Positions 37,043-44,997 of a stretch of 47,200 nucleotides of DNA are shown here, piece after piece (the stretch's first letter is position 1; every line of letters starts with the position of its first letter). A model generated the notes under the pieces. It was not told the origin of the DNA. It did not search any database and saw nothing but the letters and a program-made list of their open reading frames with translations. Source of the DNA: Rubrivivax sp. (lineage in GTDB: Bacteria; Pseudomonadota; Gammaproteobacteria; Burkholderiales; Burkholderiaceae_C); assembly GCA_016788525.1 (NCBI GenBank), contig JAEUPD010000011.1, forward strand, positions 1 to 47,200. Reading direction: 5' to 3'. The position numbers and the translations under genes were made by a program.

Positions 37043-38089
37043 ATGGACAGCCTCGACCTGCAAGTGCTCTCGCAAGCGCGCGACTGGCACCACGGCGGCC
37101 ATGCCGTGTGGCTGGTCACCGTCATCGAGACCTGGGGCTCCGCGCCACGCGCACCCGGTGCGCTGCTTGCCATGCGCGACGACGGCCAGGTGGTCGGCTC
37201 GGTCAGCGGCGGCTGCGTCGAGGACGACCTCATCGACCGCGTGCGCCATGGCGAGCGCGTCACCGCACCCAGCCTCATCGCCTACGGTGTCACCAAGGAG
37301 GAAGCGGCGCGATTCGGCCTGCCCTGCGGAGGCAACCTGCGGCTGGTGCAGGAGCCGCTGGGCGACACCCGCTGGATCGACGAGGTGCTTGCGCGCACGG
37401 CACGCCATGAACTGGTGGCGCGCCGCCTCGATCTGGCCACCGGCACCGTGTCGGTGGAGCCGGCGCACCGCGGCGAGGCCTTCGAGTTCGACGGGCTGCG
37501 GCTGCGCGCGCTGTACGGCCCGCGCTGGCGCCTGCTCGTCATCGGCGCCGGCCAGCTCTCACGCGTGCTCGCGCCGATGGCGCTGGCGCTGGACTTCGAA
37601 GTCATCTGCTGCGACCCGCGCGAGGAGTACCACCTCAGCTGGGACGTGCCCGGCACCACCTTCAGCAAGGCCATGCCCGACGACCTGGTGCAGGAGCTGC
37701 AACTCGACCCGCACTGCGCCGTGGTGGCCGTGACGCACGACCCCAAGCTCGACGACCTGGTACTGCTGGAGGCGCTGAAGTCGCCGGCCTTCTACGTCGG
37801 TGCGCTCGGCTCGCGCAGCAACACCGCCAAACGGCGCGAGCGGCTGGCGATGTTCGACCTGAGCGAGGCCGAGATCGCGCGGCTGCATGGCCCCGTCGGG
37901 CTCGACCTGGGCGGGCGCACGCCGGCGGAGATCGCCGTGTCCATCCTCGCCGAGGTGATTGCCGTGCGGCACGGCGTGCCGCTGGCCCAGAAGAAGCCGG
38001 GCTCGGCACACCCGCCCACCGAGGCAGCCCGCGAGCCGCGGGCTGCAGCCCTCGTCAGGACGCCGAACCGGCAAGCGCCGCCCGCATGA
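37043..38089 (+). CDS. XdhC/CoxI-family protein
   Basis: The 348-residue protein has the XdhC N-terminal domain ([35 protein letters not shown]) and a C-terminal Rossmann-like domain (LLVIGAGQLSRVLAPMALAL, FYVGALGSRSNTAKRRERL, GLDLGGRTPAEIAVSILAEVIA). The family sulfurates or delivers molybdenum cofactor to xanthine dehydrogenase-type enzymes. No such enzyme is in the window, so the client is unknown. The last 30 residues are low-complexity. Confidence 0.9.
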   Translation: MDSLDLQVLSQARDWHHGGHAVWLVTVIETWGSAPRAPGALLAMRDDGQVVGSVSGGCVEDDLIDRVRHGERVTAPSLIAYGVTKEEAARFGLPCGGNLRLVQEPLGDTRWIDEVLARTARHELVARRLDLATGTVSVEPAHRGEAFEFDGLRLRALYGPRWRLLVIGAGQLSRVLAPMALALDFEVICCDPREEYHLSWDVPGTTFSKAMPDDLVQELQLDPHCAVVAVTHDPKLDDLVLLEALKSPAFYVGALGSRSNTAKRRERLAMFDLSEAEIARLHGPVGLDLGGRTPAEIAVSILAEVIAVRHGVPLAQKKPGSAHPPTEAAREPRAAALVRTPNRQAPPA

Positions 38090-38328
38090 TGCCCACACAG
38101 GTCAGCACGCTGGCGACATGGGCCGGGCTCAGCCTTGCCAAGGCAGGCCCCGAAGGCCGACCAAGGCCACAGCCGCCCCGCACTGATGCGCGTGGCCGAC
38201 GATGTCGCGGCGGTGTCGTGATGCACACCGGTACACTGCGTCGCGCGTGCGCCATCGGCCGAGCGAGCGAACGCGGCACAACGGGTCAGCGCACACCGCT
38301 TTCGGCACGTGCGTAACGTGCAGGACGT

Positions 38329-38405
38329 GGGCCGGTAGCTCAGTCGGTCAGAGCAAGGGCCTCATAAGCCCGTGGTCGCGGGTTCGAGCCCCGCCCGGCC
38401 TACCA
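38329..38405 (+). tRNA. tRNA with CAT anticodon (tRNA-Met or tRNA-Ile2)
   Basis: A 77-nt cloverleaf with acceptor GGGCCGG/CCGGCCT, D-arm AGCTC...GAGC, anticodon loop CTCATAA, T-arm GCGGG-TTCGAGC-CCCGC, discriminator A and encoded CCA. The first acceptor pair is G-T and the outer anticodon-stem pair is A-G. C4-G69 and C5-G68 resemble the lysidine-modified tRNA-Ile2 of E. coli, so this may be that rather than elongator Met. Confidence 0.95.
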
Positions 38406-38437
38406 CTATCGCTGCGTACTTCGACGAAGCCCGCATT

Positions 38438-38455
38438 GCCTTCGCGAGCGAAGGC
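38438..38455 (+). terminator. Hairpin after the tRNA
   Basis: GCCTTCG-CGAG-CGAAGGC, a 7-bp stem with 4-nt loop, 32 bp after the tRNA. GCCCG/CGGGC bases on either side could extend it with a bulge. No T-run. Confidence 0.4.
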
Positions 38456-38620
38456 GGGCAGGCTGCTGCGGGCGGCCGTCGCTGCCCCCACTTCCGATCG
38501 TCTGCGAGATCCTGTACCGGGCATCTGGAGCAGACCCCGACCGAGTGCCGATGATCGGCTCGGCGTGCCGCTGTGGACCGGCCTTTGGCGACGGGGCCGC
38601 GGCGCCGACGAGGAAGGGGT

Positions 38621-38649
38621 TGCAGGTGGGGCTGTATTTTCATACAGTC
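38621..38649 (+). promoter_or_regulatory. Promoter overlapping the LexA box
   Basis: TTGCAG (38621-38626) and TACAGT (38644-38649) are separated by 17 bp, a near-ideal sigma-70 layout. The LexA box covers the spacer and -10, which is the usual way LexA blocks a promoter. Confidence 0.7.
38632..38647 (+). promoter_or_regulatory. LexA (SOS) box
   Basis: CTGTATTTTCATACAG is a full CTGT-N8-ACAG SOS box with an AT-only centre apart from one C. In a 70% GC genome a chance match is unlikely. It lies 27 bp before the ATG of the 28-residue ORF. Confidence 0.85.
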
Positions 38650-38673
38650 CCCTCCCCGCCAACGGAGAGTCCC

Positions 38674-38760
38674 ATGCACGCCCGAGACCTTCGCCAGCTG
38701 TACCACCCCAGGCCGCAGCGGCTGCCGCGCTGGCTGCGGCGCATCTGGGTCTGGTTCTGA
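38674..38760 (+). CDS. SOS-controlled 28-residue peptide (candidate)
   Basis: This ORF, too short for routine calling, follows the LexA-box promoter. GGAGAG at 38664-38669 is a strong ribosome site 4 bp before the ATG. The peptide starts MHARDLRQLYHPRPQ and ends RWLRRIWVWF: seven Arg, three Trp and one Phe, so it is strongly basic with an aromatic C-terminus. It is not a plain hydrophobic helix like TisB, but its size and LexA control recall TisB and SidA, which act at the membrane in SOS. I recognise no family. The 38406-38620 stretch before it and 38761-38903 after it hold no other ORF. Confidence 0.6.
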   Translation: MHARDLRQLYHPRPQRLPRWLRRIWVWF

Positions 38761-38903
38761 GTTCCCGTTCCGCCGTTGCGTCACTGCCCACTCGTCATCG
38801 GCCAAGCGCCGCACGTCACGTTGTGGCGCCAACTCGTGTGCCGGTTCATGGCCCCTCGACCACGAGCCGCCGCCACCACCGATCCCTTCCGCCGACCTGT
38901 CTC

Positions 38904-39188
38904 ATGAACGCCCCCTGGTCCCCCGAAGTCCTTCTCCGTCTGGCTGACGACGGCCAGGCCTCGCTCCCGCTGGGCGCCGATGGCGTGGCGCGCTGGGTAT
39001 GGCAAAGCCGCTTCGGCGCCATGCTCATCGAAGTCATCGACGGGGCGGTGTTCGTCAATGGCGCGCGCGTGCAGCCGCATGTCGGCACGCCTGGACAAAG
39101 GCCGCCGGCGCCATCGACGAGCAGCGCGGCGCCCGCCGCGGATGCGGCCGCGACCTCACCGGCCGGGCGACCGGGGCCGCAGCCATGA
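38904..39188 (+). CDS. Small hypothetical protein coupled to DUF3224 gene
   Basis: The 94-residue product starts MNAPWSPEVLLRLADDGQAS, has a beta-rich centre (VWQSRFGAMLIEVIDGAVFVNG), and ends in a Pro/Ala/Ser-rich tail of about 35 residues. I do not recognise it. Its stop overlaps the start of the DUF3224 gene (ATGA), which supports real translation. It could belong to the LexA-controlled transcript, since no terminator is seen in between. Confidence 0.65.
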   Translation: MNAPWSPEVLLRLADDGQASLPLGADGVARWVWQSRFGAMLIEVIDGAVFVNGARVQPHVGTPGQRPPAPSTSSAAPAADAAATSPAGRPGPQP

Positions 39189-39610
39189 ACACCACGGCCT
39201 GCGGGACCTTCGTCGTGAGGCTGTCGCCGCTGCCCTTCGAGGGCGACCCCGGCCAGCCGGCGCAGGCCACCGGGGCCGGCGCAAGCGCGACGCTGGCCCG
39301 CCTCGAGATCAACAAGCAGATCGAAGGCGACCTCGTCGCCACCACCCGCGGCCAGATGCTCAGCGCAGTGCCCGGCATGCCAGGCTCGGCCGGCTACGTC
39401 GCCATGGAGCTTGTCGACGGCGCGCTGCACGGCCGCCGCGGCTCGTTCGTGCTTCAGCACTCGGGCACGATGAGCCGGGGAACACCGCAACTGGCCGTGA
39501 CGGTGGTGCCCGACTCGGCCACCGGCGAGCTGCAGGGGCTGGCGGGCACGTTCCGCATCATCGTGGCCGGCGGCCAGCACCGCTACGAGTTCGACTACAC
39601 GCTGCCCTGA
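39185..39610 (+). CDS. DUF3224 domain-containing protein
   Basis: The 141-residue protein matches the allene oxide cyclase-like DUF3224 barrel: ARLEINKQIEGDLVATTRGQML, AGYVAMELVDGALHGRRGSFVLQHSGTM, then VVPDSATGELQGLAGTFRIIV and a final YEFDYTLP. No catalytic role is established for bacterial members. No signal peptide. Coupled to the preceding small gene. Confidence 0.88.
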   Translation: MNTTACGTFVVRLSPLPFEGDPGQPAQATGAGASATLARLEINKQIEGDLVATTRGQMLSAVPGMPGSAGYVAMELVDGALHGRRGSFVLQHSGTMSRGTPQLAVTVVPDSATGELQGLAGTFRIIVAGGQHRYEFDYTLP

Positions 39611-39622
39611 CGACCCGGCGCC

Positions 39623-40086
39623 GTGGACATGCCCTCGCCCGCCCCGCTGCTGCTTCTTGCAGGGGCCAGCGGCTATGCCTACGACCAGTGGAGAGGCAAC
39701 TTCCACCCCGAGAAGCTGCGTGCCGGGGAAATGCTCGGCCGGTACACGCAGCACCTCGGCAAGGTGGAGATCAACAACACCTTCTACCGCATGCCCAGGC
39801 GCAGCGTGCTCGAGCGGTGGGCGCCGCGGTGCCCGAACACTTCCGCTTTGCGCTCAAGGCCTCGCGCCGCATCACGCACGAGGCACGGCTCGATGGCGCG
39901 CCGCGCTGGGTGGCCACGACCAGTTGGGGCTACCCGCGCCTGCGGCTCGAGCATTGCACCGAGGCCAGCCTGGCCGAGTGGGCCGCGCGCATTGCAGCGG
40001 CGCCGTGGCGCGAGGCCCACGTGTACTTCGTGCACGAGCCCGCGGCGCTGTCGCGCCTGTACGAGGCTGGCCTGGCGGCAGCCTGA
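39623..40086 (+). pseudogene. DUF72 (YecE-like) pseudogene: frameshift and internal deletion
   Basis: The front (GASGYAYDQWRGNFHPEKLR, then KVEINNTFYRMPRRSVLERWAPR) is a clear DUF72 N-terminus in frame with GTG 39623. Near 39820 the reading frame must shift to continue with VPEHFRFALKASRRITHEARL. The following sequence jumps straight to the C-terminal WVATTSWGYPRLRLEHC...WREAHVYFVHEP block, so roughly 100 middle residues are missing. Total length is about 154 codons against 240-260 in the family. Not expected to be functional. Confidence 0.8.
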
Positions 40087-40242
40087 GCACGCGTCGGCCG
40101 GCAGCGGCACGGCCGGCAACGCACAAGGTCGCCCGGGCGTTCCGGACATGAAGGCCGAACCCTCGGCCTCGGTGCGGCCGGCTGGCGGCTGCTAACGCAC
40201 CGGGGCGCCGGCCCAGGCCCCCGCCCGAGAAGGCCGGCCAGG

Positions 40243-40836
40243 TTAGAAGCGCGTGTTCGACACGCAGTCCCAGCCAAAGCTGACCGGCGTGCCGGCCGCT
40301 CCGCGGGCATCGACGGGCACGTAGGTGAACTGGAACTGCCGCGCCTTCAGGCTGATCTTCTCGGTGAGCGTGCCGTCTCCGGGCGGGTCGATCTGCTCGA
40401 CGGCATCGACCACGACATCGCGCAGGCGCACGATGTAGTAGTCGAACGTCTGGGCGCCGCTGCGCTGGAAGGTGATCACGCCTTCGGGGATGTGGCGCCC
40501 GGTGGTGACGTGCATGATGAGGTCGGGCGTGGCGTTGTCGATGTTCTTCAGCAGCGTCACGTCACCACAGCGCACGCGGCCACTGCTGGCCCCACCGCTG
40601 CCGAAGCCGAAGTTGACGGTGTTGCGGAACGACTGCGCATACGACGTGACTTCGATCTCGTCGCGGTGATTGCGGTCGGTGGCGGTGCCGCGGATGCCGT
40701 CGAGCTTGAGGAAGATCTGGTCGGCCGCCGCGGCGCCGAAGGTCGCGGTCGCGGCCGCAGTGGCGGCGATCAGGGGCGCGAAGCGGCGCATCGCGGCGGC
40801 GGCCCATGGCGGGCAAACGGCAAACGTGCTGGGCAT
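40243..40836 (-). CDS. Exported Hcp-like (type VI tube family) protein
   Basis: The 197-residue product has a signal-peptide-like N-terminus (RRFAPLIAATAAATATFGAAAA, cleavage near residue 38). The mature part is Hcp-like: DQIFLKLDGIRGTATDRNHRDEIEVTSYAQSF, LLKNIDNATPDLIMHVTTGRHI and FDYYIVRLRDVVVDAVE. GAGGAG lies 7 bp before the ATG at 40836; ATG at 40791 would still leave a short signal. Classical Hcp has no Sec signal and is exported by T6SS; there are no other T6SS genes here. Likely a periplasmic or secreted relative. Confidence 0.85.
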   Translation of the reverse strand: MPSTFAVCPPWAAAAMRRFAPLIAATAAATATFGAAAADQIFLKLDGIRGTATDRNHRDEIEVTSYAQSFRNTVNFGFGSGGASSGRVRCGDVTLLKNIDNATPDLIMHVTTGRHIPEGVITFQRSGAQTFDYYIVRLRDVVVDAVEQIDPPGDGTLTEKISLKARQFQFTYVPVDARGAAGTPVSFGWDCVSNTRF

Positions 40837-41060
40837 GGCAGGCTCCTCGGCAGCAGGGGGTCGATGAAACGCACCCCCAGCATAGGCCGCCCGCGACCCA
40901 AGCGCATCGGCACCGGGGCTGCGGGCGTCCCCGCGGCGAAGGACGCGCCGGCTGCGGCCGCGCTCGCCGCCGGTGCAGGCGTGAAATGGTCCGCGGCGCA
41001 GGGTGCACAACAGGGCATGCCCAGTCACGCCGCGCACGCCCCAGGCCGCACCGCCGTCCC

Positions 41061-41066
41061 GATAAT
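41061..41066 (+). promoter_or_regulatory. Candidate -10 element
   Basis: GATAAT lies 6 bp before the start of the small membrane protein gene. No -35 is seen. Confidence 0.3.
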
Positions 41067-41072
41067 CGAGCC

Positions 41073-41294
41073 ATGACAGTCTTCTACTGGGTGATGGCGG
41101 TGCTCATCGTGGGCACGTTCGTGCCCTCGGCGTTCTTCCTGGTGCTCTACGCGGTCACCGGCGAAGACGGCTGCCTGCGGCGCGCCCGCGGCCTGTTCAC
41201 CATGAGTCGGCTGTTCACGATGCTGGGGCTGAACATCCTCATCTGGGGCCACGTCGTCGTGGGACTGTGGCGCATCTGGTTCCCGGGCCGCTGA
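41073..41294 (+). CDS. Small two-helix membrane protein
   Basis: The 73-residue product has two membrane helices (about 4-27, FYWVMAVLIVGTFVPSAFFL, and 47-66, FTMLGLNILIWGHVVVGLW) joined by a short basic loop. No motif is recognised. It starts at an ATG with a GATAAT element close by and ends 52 bp before the HNH stop, in convergent orientation. Confidence 0.75.
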   Translation: MTVFYWVMAVLIVGTFVPSAFFLVLYAVTGEDGCLRRARGLFTMSRLFTMLGLNILIWGHVVVGLWRIWFPGR

Positions 41295-41346
41295 TCGGCA
41301 GCCGTCACCTCGCGCGGCGCCGGGCCAGGCCGGCGCGACCCAGTCT

Positions 41347-41904
41347 TCAGCCGTGCAGCCGGCTGCTGCGCGGCACCGAGGCCAGCAGGAAGTCCATCTG
41401 ATCGGCCAAGATGCGCCGGCCGCGAAGGATCATGTCTTCGTGCAGGCTGGGCACGTACGGAAGGTACAGCAGGCTCATGCGCGCCTCCTCGGGCAGCCGG
41501 TTGCCCTTGGCGCCGTTGCAAGAGCGGCACGCGGTGATGCAGTTCATCCACGTGTCGCTGCCGCCACGCGACACCGGCGTGATGTGCTCGCGCGTGAGCT
41601 CGTCGAAGTGGAAGCGCCCGCCGCAATAGGCGCAGACGTGGCGGTCGCGCGCGAACAGCTTCGGGTTGGTCAGCGCAGGGGCAGTGCGCCACGCGCGGCT
41701 GGGCACGGCCCCGCGGACCGCGATGATGGGGTGCAGTTCGATGCGGCTCTGGCGACCCGTGGTGCGCTGAATGCCCCCGCGCAGCACGAAGAAGGCTTCG
41801 CCCAGCGTCCAGGCGACGCCGTCGCTGGCGTACAGCACGGCCGCCTCCTTGGGCGTTACCCAGGCCTGTGGTCGGCCCGATACATCGAGCTGAAGCACTT
41901 CCAT
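41347..41904 (-). CDS. HNH endonuclease
   Basis: The 185-residue protein has the HNH/zinc core CAYCGGRFHFDELTREHITP...GGSDTWMNCITACRSCN (two CxxC pairs, catalytic H in EHITP, N and H-ligand region) followed by GAKGNRLPEEA. These stand-alone HNH proteins are widespread and their target is usually unknown. No intein, intron or restriction partner is nearby. The ATG at 41904 is the most likely start; the frame is open further upstream. Divergent from the protease gene. Confidence 0.9.
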   Translation of the reverse strand: MEVLQLDVSGRPQAWVTPKEAAVLYASDGVAWTLGEAFFVLRGGIQRTTGRQSRIELHPIIAVRGAVPSRAWRTAPALTNPKLFARDRHVCAYCGGRFHFDELTREHITPVSRGGSDTWMNCITACRSCNGAKGNRLPEEARMSLLYLPYVPSLHEDMILRGRRILADQMDFLLASVPRSSRLHG

Positions 41905-42019
41905 CGTTTGACGGGGAAGCTCGTTCCCGCCCTCGGAGCATAACAAGAAGCCAATGCATGCCACGCACGCGGCGCCGGCGCCACCGGCGGCCGCGGCGAA
42001 CCATCGGCCACAATGGCCC

Positions 42020-43567
42020 ATGATCGGTGTAGGTTTGCAGCGCCCGGCTCGGCGGCAGTGGCGCGAGGTGGTGCGGTGGCTGGGTGCAATGCTGCCGGGG
42101 CCGTCTGCGGTCCTGGCCTTGGTGGGCGCATTGGGCGCGTTCGCCATCGCGCAAGCTGCAGGCCCGGCCGGCCCTTCCGCCCCCAGCGCCCCGGCGCAGT
42201 CGCCTGCGGCACAGCCCACGGCGGCCCCGGCTCCGCCTCGCAGCCTCGACGCGCGCACGCGCATCGCCCCTGCAGCCACTTCGGCATCGGCCCCGGCAGC
42301 CACGTCGTCGGCGCCGGCGGCAGCTCCTGACGCCAGCCAGCGCGCCTTCGCCAGCGCGCGCGAGCGGCTGCTGCAGGTACGCACGCTGTTGCGCGGGCAG
42401 GACAGCCAGGCCTCGGTGGGCTCGGGCTTCCTCGTCACGCCCGAAGGCCACCTCATCACCAACTACCACGTGGTCAGCCAGTACGCGCTGAAGCCCGCGC
42501 AGTACCGGCTCGTTTACGCCACCGCCGACGGGCGCCAGGGCGCGCTGCAGCTGCTGGACATCGACGTCATCCATGACCTCGCGCTGCTGAAGGTGGCCGA
42601 TGCCGCCACGGTGGCCGGTCGCGGCGTGCTGCCGTTGCGGCCCGAGGCTGACCCGCTGCAGCGTGGCGAGCGCATCCACGCGCTGGGCAACCCGCTGGAC
42701 GTGGGCTTCGCGGTGATGAGCGGCGCCTACAACGGGCTGGTCGAGCGCAGCTACCTGCCGGTGATCTTCTTCGGCGGCTCGCTGTCCGGCGGCATGAGCG
42801 GCGGGCCCACACTGGACGAACGCGGCCGCGTCATCGGCATCAACGTGGCCGCGCGGCGCGACGGGGAGCAGGTCAGCTTTCTCGTGCCTGCGCACTTCGC
42901 CGAGCAGCTGCTGGCGCGCGGCGCGAAGGCCGCGCCCATCACCGAAGCCGTCTACCCGCGCATCGTGCAGCAGCTGTTGCGCCACCAGGAGGGGTTGACC
43001 CAGGCCTTCCTTGCGCAGCCCTGGCGCGCCTCGGGCCACGCGCACTACGCGATTCCCGTGCCGCGCGAGTCGTTCATGCGCTGCTGGGGGCGCAGCAACC
43101 CGCCCGACGCGCGCGGCCTGCTCTTCGAACGCAGCGACTGCCAGATGGACAGCCGCATCTTCATCGGCGGCAACCAGCTGCTGGGCCACCTCGTCGTGCG
43201 GCACGAGGCCTACGACGGCCGGCGCATCGGCGCCGTGCGCTTCCTCGACCGCTACGCCAAGAGTTTTCGCAACGAACCCTTCGGTGGCGCCACGCGGCTC
43301 CAGAGCGCCTCGCAGTGCCAGGAAGACACGGTGCAGGGCCAAGGCGTGCCGCTGCGCGCGGTGATGTGCCTGCGCGCCCACAAGAAGCTGCCCGGGCTGT
43401 ACGACCTGTCGCTGCTGGTGGCCACGCTGGACGGCAGCGCGCAAGGCGTGCAGGGCCGCTTCGACGCCTATGGCTTCTCCTTCCCCAATGCGCAGAAGCT
43501 GGCCGCGCACTACCTGGGCGGCTTCGGCGTGCTGCCGGCCGCCAGTGGCCGCAAGGTGGCGCCATGA
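42020..43567 (+). CDS. Membrane-anchored trypsin-like serine protease
   Basis: The 515-residue protein has an N-terminal membrane helix (AVLALVGALGAFAIAQAAG), a Pro/Ala linker to about residue 110, then a trypsin/HtrA-like domain with triad His in LITNYHVVSQ, Asp in VIHDLALLKV and Ser in GGSLSGGMSGGPTLDE. A Cys-rich C-terminal domain of about 200 residues (MRCWGRSNPP, ERSDCQMDSRIF, SASQCQED, VMCLRAHKK) is likely disulfide-bonded in the periplasm. No PDZ domain. ATG at 41954 could extend it by 22 residues; CACAAT before 42020 favours the later start. Coupled to the FHA gene. Confidence 0.87.
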   Translation: MIGVGLQRPARRQWREVVRWLGAMLPGPSAVLALVGALGAFAIAQAAGPAGPSAPSAPAQSPAAQPTAAPAPPRSLDARTRIAPAATSASAPAATSSAPAAAPDASQRAFASARERLLQVRTLLRGQDSQASVGSGFLVTPEGHLITNYHVVSQYALKPAQYRLVYATADGRQGALQLLDIDVIHDLALLKVADAATVAGRGVLPLRPEADPLQRGERIHALGNPLDVGFAVMSGAYNGLVERSYLPVIFFGGSLSGGMSGGPTLDERGRVIGINVAARRDGEQVSFLVPAHFAEQLLARGAKAAPITEAVYPRIVQQLLRHQEGLTQAFLAQPWRASGHAHYAIPVPRESFMRCWGRSNPPDARGLLFERSDCQMDSRIFIGGNQLLGHLVVRHEAYDGRRIGAVRFLDRYAKSFRNEPFGGATRLQSASQCQEDTVQGQGVPLRAVMCLRAHKKLPGLYDLSLLVATLDGSAQGVQGRFDAYGFSFPNAQKLAAHYLGGFGVLPAASGRKVAP

Positions 43568-44748
43568 ACGGCCTGCCGCATGAGGGCGACGGGCCGGCCG
43601 GTGGCACCGCCCAGGGACCGGACGCGCACCAGGCGCCGCAGCCGCTGTTGCAGGAACACGAACAGCCCACCCACGCAACGCCCGGCGCCCTTGCACACGC
43701 CACCATGCCGGGCCCGCTGGCCCTGGCCGAGGTCCTTGATCGCGACGGCCGCGTGAGGCTGGCGGTGCCGGTGGGTACCTGGCCGCTGCGCATCGGCCGC
43801 GCCATCGACAACGAGGTGGTCATCGACGACCCGCACGTCGCGCCGCACCATGCGGTGGTCGAGCAGGCTGACGATGGTGCCGCGCAGCTGCGCGTGCTGC
43901 CCGGTCGCAACGGCCTGCGCTGCGGCCGCCGTCACCTGCCCGCAGGCGGTGCCGCGGTGCCGCTGAGCGCTCTGGCGCCGCCGCCCCCTGGCAGCCCGGC
44001 AAGCGGCTCTTCCACGGCCGCCGGTCCGATCGAGCTCACGCTTGGCCACACGCGCATGCGCCTGCGGCTCGCCGGTGAGGCCCTGGAGCCCGAGCGCGCG
44101 TTGCGCGACGCCGGCTTCGGGCACCTGCGCACACTCGGGCTGGCGCTGCTGCTGTGGCTGTGGATCCTCGCCGAGCAGGCCATCACCCTGGACCCGGGCA
44201 GCAAGGCCACCGACTGGATCTCGCCGCTGCTGACTGTTCCGGCCGCACTGGCTGGCTGGTGCCTGGTCTGGGGTCTGGCCTCCAAGCTGTTCCAGCACCG
44301 CTTCGAGTTCTGGACTCATCTGGCCGTGGTGGTGCCGGGGCTGCTGGGGCTGGAGGTCGCCACCTTCGTGCTGCAGTGGGCCTCGGCGCTGAGCGGCTGG
44401 CCCGGGTTCGCGCGCCTGGTCACCGGCGTCAACTCGGCCATCGCACTGGTCACCTTGTGGGGCCATGCCCGCCTGGTGCTGCCGCACCACCGGCGCGCGC
44501 TGGGCTGGGCCGCAGGCGCCGCGTACGCTGTTGGCGCGGCCATCCTGCTGGGCCTGAACCAGCAGCGCAGCGAACGCTGGTTCGCCGAGCTTTACTCCCA
44601 TGTGCTGCCGCCGCCGGCGCTGATGTGGCGCACGCCCACGCCGCGCGACGCCTTCGTCAAGCGCGCCGAGCAGCTCAAGCCGGCACTGGACAGGAGCACG
44701 GCCGAGGCCGCCGCCGAGCAGAAGGACCGCGGCGACGACGAAGAGTGA
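43564..44748 (+). CDS. FHA-domain multi-pass membrane protein
   Basis: The 394-residue protein has an FHA-like domain at about 68-165 (PLRIGRAIDNEVVIDDPHVAPHHAVVE) followed by six membrane helices from about 190 to 345 and a charged tail. The phosphothreonine-binding Arg and His are present, but the Ser of the usual SxxH motif is Ala (HVAPHHA), so phosphopeptide binding may be weak or lost. The ATG overlaps the protease stop (ATGA). The pair suggests a membrane complex in which FHA sensing on the inside is linked to periplasmic proteolysis; this is inference. Confidence 0.85.
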   Translation: MNGLPHEGDGPAGGTAQGPDAHQAPQPLLQEHEQPTHATPGALAHATMPGPLALAEVLDRDGRVRLAVPVGTWPLRIGRAIDNEVVIDDPHVAPHHAVVEQADDGAAQLRVLPGRNGLRCGRRHLPAGGAAVPLSALAPPPPGSPASGSSTAAGPIELTLGHTRMRLRLAGEALEPERALRDAGFGHLRTLGLALLLWLWILAEQAITLDPGSKATDWISPLLTVPAALAGWCLVWGLASKLFQHRFEFWTHLAVVVPGLLGLEVATFVLQWASALSGWPGFARLVTGVNSAIALVTLWGHARLVLPHHRRALGWAAGAAYAVGAAILLGLNQQRSERWFAELYSHVLPPPALMWRTPTPRDAFVKRAEQLKPALDRSTAEAAAEQKDRGDDEE

Positions 44749-44939
44749 GGGATCCTGCACGGCCCGGTCGGCTGCTCCATGGGAGCGGCTGCAGGCCGGC
44801 TGCCCCTTGGTACCCCGCCCGTCAGGGCAACCTGCCTCGCCCACAGCCACGGCTTCTGCCGCCCGGCTGCTAGACCGGCGTCCCTAGAAAACCTGGGCTT
44901 GTTTCACGCCCGGCCGCCGCGGTGCCGGCCAAAATAGCA

Positions 44940-44953
44940 CGATCGTTCGATCG
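44940..44953. promoter_or_regulatory. Candidate TetR operator
   Basis: CGATCG-TT-CGATCG is a 14-bp inverted repeat 44 bp before the TetR gene, next to AAAATA, which may be part of a -10. This is the expected place for autoregulation of the regulator and the following acyl-CoA dehydrogenase gene. Confidence 0.5.
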
Positions 44954-44997
44954 CCGTTCCTCTGAGGTTCGGCAAGCCGCGTGCCGATAACCCACCG

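Noticed and set aside
41147-43696. 849-codon minus-strand frame across the HNH/protease region
   Set aside because: Shadow frame; the HNH and protease frames contain clear catalytic motifs.
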